DNA from: Massilia oculi
Lineage (GTDB): Bacteria > Pseudomonadota > Gammaproteobacteria > Burkholderiales > Burkholderiaceae_D
NCBI RefSeq assembly: GCF_003143515.1
Contig: NZ_CP029343.1
Location: 5,704,001 to 5,768,000 of the forward strand
Direction of reading: 5' to 3'
DNA: 64,000 bases
The notes under the pieces are model-generated. The model was not told where the DNA came from. It ran no database searches and was given only the letters and a program-made list of their open reading frames with translations. Both the position numbers and the translations under genes were made by a program. Shown here piece by piece: positions 46,652-56,588 of this stretch. Positions within the stretch are counted from its first letter, which is position 1; each line of letters opens with the position of its first letter.

Positions 46652-47248
46652 ATGACCATCCCCTCCAAACGGGAACAAACCCATCAGCGCATCCTCGACG
46701 TCGCGGCGCGCACGCTGCGCCGCAACGGTTTCGCCGGTGTCGGCGTGGCCGACGTCATGAAGGGCGCCGGCCTGACCCACGGCGGCTTCTATGCCCACTT
46801 CGACTCGCGCGAGGCCTTGCTGGTCGAGGCGCTCGAGCATGCCGACGCGGCGTCCACTGCCAATCTCGAGCGCCGCGTGGCCGCCTTGCGCGAGGAGGGC
46901 GCCAGTCCGCTGGCAGCACTGGTCACGGCCTACCTGTCCGACGACCACCTGACCGCCCATCCATCGGGCCTGGGCTGCGTGGTCGGTGCGCTCGGCTCGG
47001 AAATGGCGCGCCAGGAAGCGCCGCTACGCGAGGTTGCGCGCGGCCGCATCGAGCGACTGGTGCGGCATGTCCAGGCGGCGCTGGAAGCAGAAGGGCGCAT
47101 CGGCGGGGATGCCGCTGGCCTGGCCCTGGCGCTGGCCGGCGCAATGGTCGGCGCCCTGCAGATCGCGCGCAGCTTCGGCCCCGAACAGCAGGGCAATGCG
47201 ATGCTGGCGGCCAGCCGGCAGGCCTTGCTGGCCCACTACCTGCGCTAA
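46652..47248 (+). CDS. TetR-family repressor
   Basis: A 198-residue TetR regulator: DNA-binding domain THQRILDVAARTLRRNGF, VGVADVMKGAGLTHGGFYAHF; ligand domain with the SGLGCVVGALGSEMAR block typical of the AcrR/NemR-like (TetR_C) group that senses electrophiles or solvents. It is followed 99 bases on by an SDR gene, with a palindrome (47297-47318) in the gap, the usual self-plus-target arrangement. Confidence 0.9.
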   Translation: MTIPSKREQTHQRILDVAARTLRRNGFAGVGVADVMKGAGLTHGGFYAHFDSREALLVEALEHADAASTANLERRVAALREEGASPLAALVTAYLSDDHLTAHPSGLGCVVGALGSEMARQEAPLREVARGRIERLVRHVQAALEAEGRIGGDAAGLALALAGAMVGALQIARSFGPEQQGNAMLAASRQALLAHYLR

Positions 47249-47296
47249 GCCTCCAGTATCCGGCCCTGTCAGTACGCGGCCGATTTTTCTGGACTA

Positions 47297-47318
47297 GAAT
47301 ATGATTCTCGTCATATTC
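47297..47318. promoter_or_regulatory. TetR operator candidate
   Basis: gaatatga, ttctcg spacer, tcatattc: an 8-bp inverted repeat 30 bases before the SDR start, in an otherwise GC-rich region. Size and placement suit a TetR operator repressing the SDR gene. Confidence 0.6.
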
Positions 47319-47347
47319 GACGACGCCATCAACCAGAAAGGAATGCC

Positions 47348-48061
47348 ATGAAACTCGACAAGGCCACCGTCCTCGTCACCGGCGCCAACCGAGGCCTGGG
47401 TCTCGAATTCGCCCGCCAGGCGCTCGTGCGCGGCGCTAGCAAGGTGTACGCGGGGGCGCGCGATCCCGCCAGCGTCACGCTGGCCGGCGTCACGCCGATT
47501 CGGCTCGACGTCACTGATCCCCACAGCGTGGCGGCGGCGGCGGGCGAGTTGGGCGACGTCGACCTGGTGATCAACAATGCCGGCATCGCCCATTTCCAGC
47601 AGGTGCTGGCTGACGGCGTCGAGGACTCGCTGCGGGCGATGCTGGAAACGAATGTGTTCGGCATCCTGGGCATGAGCCGGGCCTTCGCGCCGGTGCTGGG
47701 GCGTAACGGCGGCGGCGCCATCCTGAACGTGCTGTCGGTGGCCAGCTGGATCAGCTCGCCGGCGCTGGCGGCCTACGGGGTGTCGAAGTCGGCGGCCTGG
47801 GGGCTGACCAATGCGGTGCGCAACGAGCTGCGCGAGCAGGGCACCCAGGTACTGGCCCTGCACGTCGGTTTCGTCGACACCGAGCTGACGCGCGACATTG
47901 CGCTCCCCAAGCTGGCCCCGGCCACGGTGGTCGAACGCGGCTACGCGGCGCTGGAGGCGGGCGCGGACGAAGTCATGATCGACGAACTGACGCAGGCGGT
48001 GAAGGCAGGGCTGTCGAGCGTGCCAGGCATCTATACCGGGGTCAGGCCCCATAATGCGTGA
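47348..48061 (+). CDS. Short-chain dehydrogenase/reductase
   Basis: A 237-residue SDR oxidoreductase. NAD(P)-binding VTGANRGLGLEFARQAL at the N-terminus, NNAGIAHFQ, catalytic Ser in VLSVASWISSP and Tyr/Lys in AAYGVSKSAAW. The classical SDR length and motif set are complete; the substrate is unknown. Likely repressed by the upstream TetR through the palindrome in its promoter, so it may reduce a reactive aldehyde or quinone that is the inducer (inference). Confidence 0.9.
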   Translation: MKLDKATVLVTGANRGLGLEFARQALVRGASKVYAGARDPASVTLAGVTPIRLDVTDPHSVAAAAGELGDVDLVINNAGIAHFQQVLADGVEDSLRAMLETNVFGILGMSRAFAPVLGRNGGGAILNVLSVASWISSPALAAYGVSKSAAWGLTNAVRNELREQGTQVLALHVGFVDTELTRDIALPKLAPATVVERGYAALEAGADEVMIDELTQAVKAGLSSVPGIYTGVRPHNA

Positions 48062-48254
48062 GTGATTGCCGCCCGGCGCCGGCTATGCTCGGGCCTTATG
48101 TGCCCGGCCCGAATACTGCGCCAACATCCGAACAGCCGCAAGACAGGCCTTGTATCGGCATGATCGACAGACACGGCAGGCAGCGGATCACGAACTGCGG
48201 CCACGAACACGAGCGGCAGCGGCGCGCGACCAGGGCCGCGCCATATGCAGGGCG

Positions 48255-48281
48255 AAAAAAAGGCGGCCCCGCAGGGCCGCC
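48255..48281 (-). terminator. Rho-independent terminator of the MFS gene
   Basis: Perfect 8-bp stem ggcggccc (48262-48269) with gggccgcc (48274-48281), loop cgca, and a run of seven A on the plus strand (48255-48261), i.e. seven T after the stem on the minus strand. It lies 25 bases after the MFS stop. Confidence 0.9.
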
Positions 48282-48306
48282 GTCGTTCCGCGTCAAGCGA
48301 CGGACA

Positions 48307-49650
48307 TCAGTCGCGAATCTCCAGCTTGCGGTTCAGGCTCAGCGCCGCCAGCGAGGCCACGGCGCCCGACAGCAGGTAGAGGCTGACGTAACCCAGGCCG
48401 AAGTGGGCCGACAGGCCGAGGGCGACCAGCGGGGCGAAGGCCGCGCCCACCAGCCAGGCGAGGTCGGAGGTCAGGGCCGCGCCGGTGTAGCGGAAGCCCT
48501 TCTGGAAGTTCGAGGTGGTGGCGCCCGCCGCCTGGCCGTAGGAGAAGCCGAGCAGGGTGAAGCCGATCAGGATGAAGGCGTTCTGGCCGGCCACGCCGCT
48601 ATTGATCAGGAACGGAATCGAGGCCGAATACAGGGCGATCAGGGCCGCGGCCGTGCCGAGGGTGGTGCGGCGGCCGAGCTTGTCGGCGACCTTGCCCGAG
48701 ACCAGCATGGCGAGGGCCGCGAGGCCGGCGCCCCACATCTGGATGTGCAGGAACTCGTCCATCGGGCGGGTATCGTAGAGCTGGATCCACGACAGCGGGA
48801 ACACGGTCACCAGGTGGAACAGGGCGTAGCTGGCCAGGGCGGCCATGGCGCCGATGGCGATATTGCTGCCTTGCTTACTCACCAGTTCACCGATCGGGGC
48901 CGGATCGAGGTGGTGCGAATCGAGCAGGCGCGAATACTCCGGCGTGCTGGCCAGGCGCAGGCGGGCGAAGGTGCCAACCACGTTGATGGCGAAGGCGACG
49001 AAGAACGGGAAGCGCCAGCCCCAGGTCAGGAAGTCTTCTTCCGCCGTATAGGTGATCAGAAAGGCGAAGATGCCGGCCGCGATCACGAAACCGAGCGGTG
49101 CGCTCAATTGTCCGAGCATGGCGTACCATCCGCGCTTGTTCTCGGGTGCGCTCAGGGCGAGCAGCGAAGGCAGTCCGTCCCACGAGCCACCCTGAGCGAA
49201 ACCCTGGGCGATACGCAAGGCTGCCAGCAGGATGATGGCGGTGGCGCCGATCTCGCTATAACTCGGGAGCATGGCGATGACGACAGTGCTGGTGCCCATC
49301 ATGAGCAGCGAGATGCCGAGCTTCATGTCGCGGCTCCAGCGCTTCTGGATCGCCATGAACACGACCGTGCCGATCGGACGTGCCACGAAGGCGAGGGCAA
49401 AGATGGCGAATGAATACAGGGTGGCGTCGAGCCGGTCGGCCCAGGGGAAGAAAATGGCCGGGAAAACCAGGGCGGACGCGATCGCGTACGTGAAGAATTC
49501 AAAATATTCCGCCGAGCGGCCGATGACGACGCCGACGGCGATGTCACCGGGATCGACATGCGCGTCCCTGGCATTGATATTGCGCGCACCGCTGTTCGGG
49601 TGCGTGATTGGAGCGGCCCCTGCGCCGCCGTACGTCGTCGTGCTTTGCAT
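48307..49650 (-). CDS. MFS metabolite:proton symporter (ProP/ShiA/KgtP-like)
   Basis: A 447-residue twelve-helix transporter. The start of the transport domain, GVVIGRSAEYFEFFTYAIAS, resembles the metabolite:H+ symporter branch that includes ShiA, KgtP and ProP; conserved elsewhere are FVARPIGTVVF, RIAQGFAQGGSWDG and SAPENKRGWYAML. ATG at 49650 follows ctctggagaacacaat; the longer frame has no such site. Substrate unknown (organic acid, betaine or similar). Divergent from cyoA, closed by a clear terminator. Confidence 0.85.
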   Translation of the reverse strand: MQSTTTYGGAGAAPITHPNSGARNINARDAHVDPGDIAVGVVIGRSAEYFEFFTYAIASALVFPAIFFPWADRLDATLYSFAIFALAFVARPIGTVVFMAIQKRWSRDMKLGISLLMMGTSTVVIAMLPSYSEIGATAIILLAALRIAQGFAQGGSWDGLPSLLALSAPENKRGWYAMLGQLSAPLGFVIAAGIFAFLITYTAEEDFLTWGWRFPFFVAFAINVVGTFARLRLASTPEYSRLLDSHHLDPAPIGELVSKQGSNIAIGAMAALASYALFHLVTVFPLSWIQLYDTRPMDEFLHIQMWGAGLAALAMLVSGKVADKLGRRTTLGTAAALIALYSASIPFLINSGVAGQNAFILIGFTLLGFSYGQAAGATTSNFQKGFRYTGAALTSDLAWLVGAAFAPLVALGLSAHFGLGYVSLYLLSGAVASLAALSLNRKLEIRD

Positions 49651-49810
49651 ATTGTGTTCTCCAGAGGTGATGTCCACGGCCGCCGGTTTTATCAGGATTC
49701 GTTGTAAAAATTGCACCTCAGCAAAGGTGGGACAATGTGTCCAATGTTCTTTGGCGACCGTTGGCATTACAGTAGCATGTTCTCCCTCCATGTAACGTTA
49801 GATACCTAGC

Positions 49811-50818
49811 ATGATTCCTAAAATTGTCCGCCGCGGACTACCCTTACTTCCGCTTGCAGCGCTGGCCGGCTGCAACACGGTCGTGATGAATCCCACCGGC
49901 GATATCGCGAAGCAGCAGGCCGACCTGATTACCGTATCGGTCATCCTGATGTTGTTGATCATCGTTCCCGTGATGATCCTGACCGTCCTGTTCGCCTGGC
50001 GCTATCGCAAGAACGCCAACGCGAAATACGAACCCGATTGGGACCACTCGACGAAACTCGAGCTCATCATCTGGGGCGCGCCGCTCCTGATCATCATCGT
50101 CCTGGGCCTGATCACCTGGGTCAGCACTCACAAGCTGGATCCTTACCGTCCGCTCGACCGCCTGGACGAGCACCGTCCGATCCCGGCATCGACCAAGCCG
50201 CTCGAGGTGCAGGTCGTGGCGCTGGACTGGAAATGGCTGTTCATCTACCCGGAGCAGGGCATCGCCTCGGTCAACCAGCTGGTGACCCCGATCGACACCC
50301 CGATCCGCTTCAAGATGACCTCGTCGACCGTGATGAACACGTTCTACATCCCGACCCTGGCCGGCATGATCTACACGATGCCGGGCATGCAGACGGAGCT
50401 GAACGCGGTGCTGAACAAGGCGGGTGACTACCACGGCCTGTCGGCCAACTTCAGCGGCGACGGTTTCTCGCACATGAAGTTCGCCTACAAGGGCGTCAGC
50501 AACGAAGAGTTCAACACCTGGGTGCAGGAAATGAAGGCCAACCCAGCCGTGCTGGACCGCGCCGACTACCTGGTGCTGGAAAAGCCGACCGCCAAGGAGG
50601 CCGTGCGCCACTATGGCCAGGTCGAGCCGGCGCTGTTCAACCGCATCCTGAACCGCTGCGTCGCGGAGGGTTCGATGTGCATGAACCAGCAGATGCACGA
50701 AGACGTGAAGCGCAACCAGATGGCCGCCGCCATCCGCCAGCAGTCGCAGGGCGGCAAGTCTCAGCTGGCGGAAGCGCTGGAAATGTGCGTGGCTCCTATT
50801 AATACCTTGATGAAGTAA
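49811..50818 (+). CDS. cyoA: Cytochrome bo3 quinol oxidase subunit II
   Basis: A 335-residue lipoprotein subunit: signal ends in LAALAGC with Cys21 as lipidation site, two membrane helices ([20 protein letters not shown] and [20 protein letters not shown]), then a cupredoxin domain ([30 protein letters not shown]). The Cu-A ligands of cytochrome c oxidases are absent, so this is a quinol oxidase. First gene of cyoABCD; divergent from the MFS gene. Confidence 0.94.
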   Translation: MIPKIVRRGLPLLPLAALAGCNTVVMNPTGDIAKQQADLITVSVILMLLIIVPVMILTVLFAWRYRKNANAKYEPDWDHSTKLELIIWGAPLLIIIVLGLITWVSTHKLDPYRPLDRLDEHRPIPASTKPLEVQVVALDWKWLFIYPEQGIASVNQLVTPIDTPIRFKMTSSTVMNTFYIPTLAGMIYTMPGMQTELNAVLNKAGDYHGLSANFSGDGFSHMKFAYKGVSNEEFNTWVQEMKANPAVLDRADYLVLEKPTAKEAVRHYGQVEPALFNRILNRCVAEGSMCMNQQMHEDVKRNQMAAAIRQQSQGGKSQLAEALEMCVAPINTLMK

Positions 50819-50820
50819 TC

Positions 50821-52830
50821 ATGCAAGAATCATTCGACTTGACGAAGTTCATCTTCGGTCGGCTGGGCTGGGACGCGATCCCGTTCCATGAGCCGATTCT
50901 GATCGCTACCTTCGCAGGCGTGATCGTCGGCGGTCTGGCCCTTCTCGGCCTGATCACCTACTTCCGCGTGTGGGGCACCCTGTGGAGAGACTGGATCACC
51001 AGCATCGACCACAAGAAAATCGGGATCATGTACATGATCCTGGGCCTGATCATGTTCCTGCGCGGCTTCGCCGATGCGCTCATGATGCGCGCTCAGCAGG
51101 CGATCGCCTTCGGCGACAATGCCGGCTTCCTGCCCCCGCACCACTACGACCAGGTCTTCACCGCCCACGGCGTGATCATGATCTTCTTCGTGGCGATGCC
51201 GTTCGTGACGGGCCTGATGAACTATGTGGTGCCGCTGCAGATCGGCGCGCGCGACGTGGCTTTCCCGTTCCTGAACAATTTCTCGTTCTGGATGACCGCC
51301 ATGGGCGCCGTGCTCGTGATGGCCTCGCTGTTCGTGGGTGAATTCGGCCGCACCGGCTGGCTGGCCTATCCGCCGCTGTCGGGCATCCTGGCAAGTCCGG
51401 GCGTCGGGGTCGACTATTACATCTGGTCGTTGCAGGTGGCGGGTGTCGGCACGACCCTGTCCGGCGTCAACCTGATCGTCACCATCATCAAGATGCGCGC
51501 GCCGGGCATGGACCTGATGAAGATGCCAGTCTTCACCTGGACCTCGCTGTGCACCAACATCCTGATCGTGGTCACCTTCCCGATCCTGACCGCCGTGCTG
51601 GCCATGCTGGGCATGGACCGCCTGCTCGACACCGCGTTCTTCACGAGCGACCGTGGCGGCAACCCGATGATGTACGTCAACCTGATCTGGATCTGGGGCC
51701 ACCCGGAGGTCTACATCCTGATCCTGCCGGCCTTCGGCATCTTCTCCGAAGTCGTCTCGACCTTCTGCGGCAAGCGCCTGTTCGGCTACACCTCGATGGT
51801 GTACGCGACCTGCGTCATCATGGTCCTCTCCTACCTGGTGTGGCTGCACCACTTCTTCACCATGGGTTCGGGCGCCAGCGTCAACGCGTTCTTCGGCATC
51901 ACGACGATGATCATCTCGATCCCGACCGGCGCCAAGATCTTCAACTGGCTGTTCACCATGTACCGCGGCCGTATCCGCTTCGAACTGCCGATGATGTGGA
52001 CCGTGTCGTTCATGCTGACCTTCGTGATTGGCGGCATGACCGGCGTCATGCTGGCCATCCCGGCGGCTGACTTCGTGCTGCACAACTCGCTGTTCCTGAT
52101 CGCGCACTTCCACAATGTGATCATCGGCGGCGTCGTGTTCGGCATCTTCGCCGGCCTGAACTACTGGTTCCCGAAAGCCTTCGGCTACAAGCTGGACCGT
52201 TTCTGGGGCCTGGTCTCGTTCTGGCTGTGGTCGATCGGCTTCTGGGTTGCCTTCACCCCGCCGTACATCCTGGGCTTCATGGGCTATACCCGTCGCGTGA
52301 GCCATTTCGACGATCCTTCGGTGCAGTGGCTGTTCCAGATCTCGTTCCTGGGCACCCTGATGATTGCCGGCGGTATCGGCGCGCTGTTGATGCAGATCTA
52401 TGTCAGCTACCGCGACCGCAACACCGCGCGCCTGCGCGACTTCACCGGCGATCCATGGGAAGGCCGTACGCTGGAATGGTCGACCTCGTCGCCACCGCCG
52501 GACTACAACTTCGCCTTCACCCCGGTGGTGTACGACAACGACACCTTCGCCGACATGAAGAAGAACGGCTACCGTCGTCCGCTGAAGGACTTCGTGGCGA
52601 TCCACATGCCGAAGAATACCGGCGCCGGCATCATCATCTCCGCGCTGGCGTGCGCGGTCGGCTTCGGCATCATCTGGCACATGTGGGCGTTCACCATCGT
52701 GGCGTTCGTCGCCATGATGGCCGCGATCATCATCCATACCTTCAACTACAAGCGCGACTACTACATCCCGGCCGAAGAAGTGGCCCGGACCGAAGAAGCG
52801 CGTACCCGTATGCTGGAAAGCCATGTCTGA
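50821..52830 (+). CDS. cyoB: Cytochrome bo3 quinol oxidase subunit I
   Basis: A 669-residue haem-copper oxidase core with about fifteen helices. Ligands are visible: low-spin haem His in [11 protein letters not shown], the His-Tyr cross-link in [14 protein letters not shown], Cu-B histidines in WLHHFFTMG, and haem o3/low-spin haem His in [11 protein letters not shown]. It oxidises ubiquinol, reduces O2 and pumps protons. It starts two bases after cyoA and overlaps cyoC by 8 bases. Confidence 0.96.
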   Translation: MQESFDLTKFIFGRLGWDAIPFHEPILIATFAGVIVGGLALLGLITYFRVWGTLWRDWITSIDHKKIGIMYMILGLIMFLRGFADALMMRAQQAIAFGDNAGFLPPHHYDQVFTAHGVIMIFFVAMPFVTGLMNYVVPLQIGARDVAFPFLNNFSFWMTAMGAVLVMASLFVGEFGRTGWLAYPPLSGILASPGVGVDYYIWSLQVAGVGTTLSGVNLIVTIIKMRAPGMDLMKMPVFTWTSLCTNILIVVTFPILTAVLAMLGMDRLLDTAFFTSDRGGNPMMYVNLIWIWGHPEVYILILPAFGIFSEVVSTFCGKRLFGYTSMVYATCVIMVLSYLVWLHHFFTMGSGASVNAFFGITTMIISIPTGAKIFNWLFTMYRGRIRFELPMMWTVSFMLTFVIGGMTGVMLAIPAADFVLHNSLFLIAHFHNVIIGGVVFGIFAGLNYWFPKAFGYKLDRFWGLVSFWLWSIGFWVAFTPPYILGFMGYTRRVSHFDDPSVQWLFQISFLGTLMIAGGIGALLMQIYVSYRDRNTARLRDFTGDPWEGRTLEWSTSSPPPDYNFAFTPVVYDNDTFADMKKNGYRRPLKDFVAIHMPKNTGAGIIISALACAVGFGIIWHMWAFTIVAFVAMMAAIIIHTFNYKRDYYIPAEEVARTEEARTRMLESHV

Positions 52831-53461
52831 AATTAACGCATCTGTAACCGGCGGCAGCGTCGCCGACGACGTGACCGGACGTTACATCGTCCGCGAACAC
52901 CACCCGGAGCAGGGCACGCTGCTGGGCTTCTGGCTCTACCTGATGAGCGACTGCCTCATCTTCGCGTCCCTGTTCGCCACCTATGCGGTGCAGGGCCGCG
53001 CCTATGCGGGCGGTCCGACCGGCGCCGAGCTGTTCGAGCTGCCGCTGATCGCGCTCAACACCGCGTTCCTGCTGGTGTCGTCGCTGACCTTCGGCTTCGC
53101 CATGATCGCGGCGCAAGCCAAGAACCTGGCGAAGACCCGCATGTGGCTGGTCGTCACCGGCATCCTGGGCCTGGCCTTCCTGTGCGTGGAAATCTATGAG
53201 TTCCAGCACCTGATCCACATGGGCGCCGGTCCGCAGCGTTCGGGCTTCCTGACCGCGTTCTTCGCGCTGGTCGGCACCCACGGCCTGCACGTGACCTTCG
53301 GCATCGTCTGGCTGGTGACCCTGTTCTTCCAGCTGGGCAAACACGGCCTGACCCCGGAGAACTTCCGTCGCCTGTCGTGCCTGTCGCTGTTCTGGCACTT
53401 CCTGGACCTGATCTGGATCTTCGTCTTCACCTTTGTCTACCTGATGGGAGTCCTGCCATGA
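52823..53461 (+). CDS. cyoC: Cytochrome bo3 quinol oxidase subunit III
   Basis: A 212-residue, five-helix subunit III. Motifs include [41 protein letters not shown] and [20 protein letters not shown]. The length is that of CyoC rather than of the seven-helix CoxC. Overlapping starts and stops with cyoB (8 bases) and cyoD (ATGA) show tight coupling. Confidence 0.95.
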   Translation: MSEINASVTGGSVADDVTGRYIVREHHPEQGTLLGFWLYLMSDCLIFASLFATYAVQGRAYAGGPTGAELFELPLIALNTAFLLVSSLTFGFAMIAAQAKNLAKTRMWLVVTGILGLAFLCVEIYEFQHLIHMGAGPQRSGFLTAFFALVGTHGLHVTFGIVWLVTLFFQLGKHGLTPENFRRLSCLSLFWHFLDLIWIFVFTFVYLMGVLP

Positions 53462-53835
53462 GCGACCACCACGACCACGGCCACCATGGCCATGACGTCC
53501 ACGTGACGCACTACAGCGCCAAGGACTACATGATCGGCTTCGCCCTGTCGGCGATCCTGACGATCATTCCGTTCTGGCTGGTAATGGGCAACGTCCTGGC
53601 GCCAGAGACCACCAAGTGGGTCATCCTGGCCTTCGCCGGCGTGCAGCTGATCATGCAGATGATGTACTTCCTGCACTTGAACTCGAAGGCGGAAGGCGGC
53701 TGGAACATGATGGCGCTGATCCTGACCATCGTCATCCTGGTCATCGTGATGGCCGGTTCGATCTGGGTCATGCATCATATGAACACCAATATGATGCCTG
53801 GCATGGGTCCGAACAGCACCCACGACATGACCTGA
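53458..53835 (+). CDS. cyoD: Cytochrome bo3 quinol oxidase subunit IV
   Basis: A 125-residue three-helix subunit with a His/Asp-rich cytoplasmic N-terminus (DHHDHGHHGHDVHV), helices beginning FALSAILTIIPFWLVMG, and the conserved LIMQMMYFLHLNSK. The C-terminal tail is Met-rich. ATG overlaps the cyoC stop; its TGA overlaps the SURF1 start by one base (TGATG). No cyoE (haem O synthase) follows, unlike the E. coli operon. Confidence 0.92.
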   Translation: MSDHHDHGHHGHDVHVTHYSAKDYMIGFALSAILTIIPFWLVMGNVLAPETTKWVILAFAGVQLIMQMMYFLHLNSKAEGGWNMMALILTIVILVIVMAGSIWVMHHMNTNMMPGMGPNSTHDMT

Positions 53836-54647
53836 TGTCGGTACTGCACGAACAGCCGGTGGCGCCGGCACATCCTCAGCGCTCCGCCTTCGTGCGGCGC
53901 GCCATGGCGGTGGCGGCCCTGCTGCTGTTCGTGCTGTTTGCCGGTCTGGGGACCTGGCAGGTGTTCCGCCTGCATTGGAAACTGGACCTGATCGAACGCG
54001 TCGACGCACGCGTTCATGCGGATCCCGTTGCGCCGCCCCTGGCGTCGCAATGGCCGCAAGTCTCACGCGAGTCCGACGAATACCGGCGCCTACGCCTGTC
54101 GGGCCGCTATCTTTACGAACTCACCACACCGGTGCAGGCGCTGTCCGATCTCGGCGCCGGTTTCTGGCTGCTCACGCCCTTATGCCTCGGCGACGGCCAC
54201 ATCGTTCTCGTCAACCGCGGCTTCATTCCCTCGAGCGGCGACATCGCGACCCGTTATCCTGCCCGCAAGGCCGGCGCCAATCCCTGCGCCGCCATCCAGG
54301 GCGCACCCGTCGACGTCGTCGGCCTGCTGCGCATCGCCGAGCCGAAAAGCGGCTTCCTGCGCGATAACGACCCCGTCAACAACCGCTGGTACGCGCGCGA
54401 AGTGGGCGCCATCGCCGCCGCGCGCGGCCTCGATCTTGCGCAAGTCGCGCCGTTCTTCGTCGACGCCGGCAAGGGCCAGGATCCGAAGGACGCGCCGGAA
54501 ACGGCGGTCGGCGGCCTGACCGTCATTTCTTTCCCAAATAATCACCTCGTCTATGCGCTCACTTGGTATGCTCTGGCCCTGATGGTGGCCGCGGCCGCGT
54601 GGTGGGTCGCCCGCTACGAGGCGAAGCGCGGCAATACCGACGATTGA
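53835..54647 (+). CDS. SURF1-family oxidase assembly protein
   Basis: A 270-residue SURF1 protein, which helps insert haem into the oxidase core. N-terminal helix AMAVAALLLFVLFAGLGTWQ followed by WKLDLIERVDARVH (the family KxxLIxxxxxR segment), GFWLLTPL, HIVLVNRGFIP, and C-terminal helix NNHLVYALTWYALALMVAAA. Its one-base overlap with cyoD fixes its start and places it in the oxidase operon. Confidence 0.92.
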   Translation: MSVLHEQPVAPAHPQRSAFVRRAMAVAALLLFVLFAGLGTWQVFRLHWKLDLIERVDARVHADPVAPPLASQWPQVSRESDEYRRLRLSGRYLYELTTPVQALSDLGAGFWLLTPLCLGDGHIVLVNRGFIPSSGDIATRYPARKAGANPCAAIQGAPVDVVGLLRIAEPKSGFLRDNDPVNNRWYAREVGAIAAARGLDLAQVAPFFVDAGKGQDPKDAPETAVGGLTVISFPNNHLVYALTWYALALMVAAAAWWVARYEAKRGNTDD

Positions 54648-54703
54648 GGCGCCGGTCCCGCCGGACCGCAGCACAGACCGCAGTACAGATATAACGGGTT
54701 TTG

Positions 54704-56062
54704 ATGCAATCTCCGCTGGATTTCTTCGCCAGGGCGGCGCGCTCGTCGCCGTCGGCCGCCGCCGCCAACGTCGAGTTCGCGGCCGGCCACAAGAACATGC
54801 TGCAGCTGATCGAGCTGCGCTGGATCGCCGTCATCGGCCAGATCACGACCATCGCCTCGGCCATCACGATCTTCCGGATCGAGCTGCCGCTGGTGCACAT
54901 GCTGCAGGTGCTGGCCTGCCTGATCGCCTTCAACGTCGCCAGCCACCTGCGCTGGCACGAACGGCGCCCGGTCTCCAACGGCGAGATGTTCCTGGCGATC
55001 CTGGTCGACGTCTCCAGCCTCACCGTGCTGCTCTACCTGTCCGGCGGCACCACCAATCCCTTCGCCTTCCTGTACCTGCTGCAGGTGATCGTCTCGGCCG
55101 TGCTGCTCGACGTGCTGTGGACCTGGAGCATCGTGCTGGTCACGATCGCCTGCATGGCCGGTCTCGCCATCTACGCCCAGCCGCTCGCGCTGCCATTCGA
55201 CCACGCGCGCGGCATCGGCAGCCTGTACGTGCAGGGCCTGCTGGTCTGCTTCGCGCTCAACGCCGCGTTGCTGGTGATGTTTATCTCGCGCATCTCGGAC
55301 AACGTCCGCGACAAGGCGACCCAGCTGGCCGCCTTGCGCCAGCGCGCGGCCGAGGAAGAGCACATCGTGCGCATGGGCCTGCTCGCCAGCGGCGCCGCCC
55401 ACGAGCTGGGCACGCCGCTGTCGACGGTCTCGGTGATCCTGGGCGACTGGAAGCGCATGCCGGCCTTCCGCGACGATCCCGAGCTGCTGGGCGAACTCAC
55501 CGAAATGCAGACCCAGCTCAAGCGCTGCAAGGCCATCGTCAGCGGCATCCTGCTGTCGGCCGGGGAGGCGCGCGGCGAGTCGGCCGAGCGCACCACGATC
55601 AGCCGCTTCCTCGACGAGCTCGCCATAGGCTGGGAGGCCAGCCGGCCGGTGCGCACCTTCATCTACAATAACCGGATCGCCGAAGACCTGCCGGTCGCGA
55701 GCGATTCGGCGCTGCGCCAGACGGTCGACAACCTGCTCGACAACGCGCTCGAGGCCTCGCCCGAGTGGGTCTATATGGACGCCCACATCGACGAGCGGAC
55801 CCTGGTGCTGACCGTATTCGACCGCGGCCCCGGCTTCGCGCCCAGCATGCTGGCCCATTTCGGCAAGCCCTATCACTCGACCAAGGGCAAGCCTGGCGGG
55901 GGGCTGGGACTGTTCCTGGCGGTGAACGTCGTGCGCAAGCTCGGCGGCACCGTCACGGCGCGCAACCGGCGCCACGACGAGGGCGGCGGGGCCGAGGTGT
56001 CCGTACGCCTGCCGCTGGCGGCGATCGAACTCGAAGAGGAAATAGACGATGCAGAATCCTGA
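54704..56062 (+). CDS. regB: RegB/PrrB-type redox sensor histidine kinase
   Basis: A 452-residue membrane kinase. About six helices occupy residues 30-190, and the quinone-sensing motif GGTTNPF is at 114-120. The H-box has His233 in AAHELGTPLSTV, the form typical of RegB/PrrB. A redox-type Cys275 lies in QLKRCKAIVSGIL, close to where the regulatory cysteine of RegB sits. The ATPase domain has LLDNALEASPEW, DRGPGF and GGGLGLFLAVNV. RegB senses quinone redox state. Placement right after the quinol oxidase genes is therefore functionally pointed. It overlaps regA by 14 bases. Confidence 0.9.
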   Translation: MQSPLDFFARAARSSPSAAAANVEFAAGHKNMLQLIELRWIAVIGQITTIASAITIFRIELPLVHMLQVLACLIAFNVASHLRWHERRPVSNGEMFLAILVDVSSLTVLLYLSGGTTNPFAFLYLLQVIVSAVLLDVLWTWSIVLVTIACMAGLAIYAQPLALPFDHARGIGSLYVQGLLVCFALNAALLVMFISRISDNVRDKATQLAALRQRAAEEEHIVRMGLLASGAAHELGTPLSTVSVILGDWKRMPAFRDDPELLGELTEMQTQLKRCKAIVSGILLSAGEARGESAERTTISRFLDELAIGWEASRPVRTFIYNNRIAEDLPVASDSALRQTVDNLLDNALEASPEWVYMDAHIDERTLVLTVFDRGPGFAPSMLAHFGKPYHSTKGKPGGGLGLFLAVNVVRKLGGTVTARNRRHDEGGGAEVSVRLPLAAIELEEEIDDAES

Positions 56063-56588
56063 GCCGCTGCTGCTCATCATCGAAGACGACGAAGCCTTCG
56101 CCCGCACCCTTTCCCGCTCGTTCGAGCGGCGCGGCTACCGCGTGCTGGGCGCCACCGGCCACGACGAGGCCCAGGCGCTGCTGGCCCGGCACAACCCCGG
56201 CTACGCCGTGGTCGACCTGAAGCTGAAAGGGAATACCTCGGGCCTGGCCTGCGTCCAGCTGCTGCACGAGCACGACCCGGACATGCTGATCGTGGTGCTG
56301 ACGGGCTTCGCCAGCATCGCCACCGCGGTGGAGGCGATCAAGCTGGGCGCCGTGCAATACCTGGCCAAGCCCTCGGACGCCGACGACATCGAGGCCGCCT
56401 TCGGCCACGTCGCCGGCAGCACCGACGTCGAGGTCACCAACCGCTCGACCTCGATCAAGACCCTGGAATGGGAGCGTATCCACGCCGTGCTGGCCGAGAC
56501 CGATTTCAATATTTCCGAGGCCGCGCGGCGGCTGGGCATGCACCGGCGCACGCTGGCGCGCAAGCTCGAGAAGCAGCGGGTGAAATAG
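56049..56588 (+). CDS. regA: RegA/PrrA-type response regulator
   Basis: A 179-residue regulator: receiver (LLIIEDDEAFARTLSRSF, phospho-acceptor Asp56 in AVVDLKLKG, LTGFASIATAVEAIKLGA, LAKPSD) and a Fis-type C-terminal HTH (FNISEAARRLGMHRRTLARK), almost the signature of the RegA/PrrA/ActR family, including the conserved linker. Partner of the overlapping RegB-like kinase. RegA controls respiration, often terminal oxidases, so regulation of the cyo genes upstream is the obvious hypothesis. Confidence 0.92.
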   Translation: MQNPEPLLLIIEDDEAFARTLSRSFERRGYRVLGATGHDEAQALLARHNPGYAVVDLKLKGNTSGLACVQLLHEHDPDMLIVVLTGFASIATAVEAIKLGAVQYLAKPSDADDIEAAFGHVAGSTDVEVTNRSTSIKTLEWERIHAVLAETDFNISEAARRLGMHRRTLARKLEKQRVK

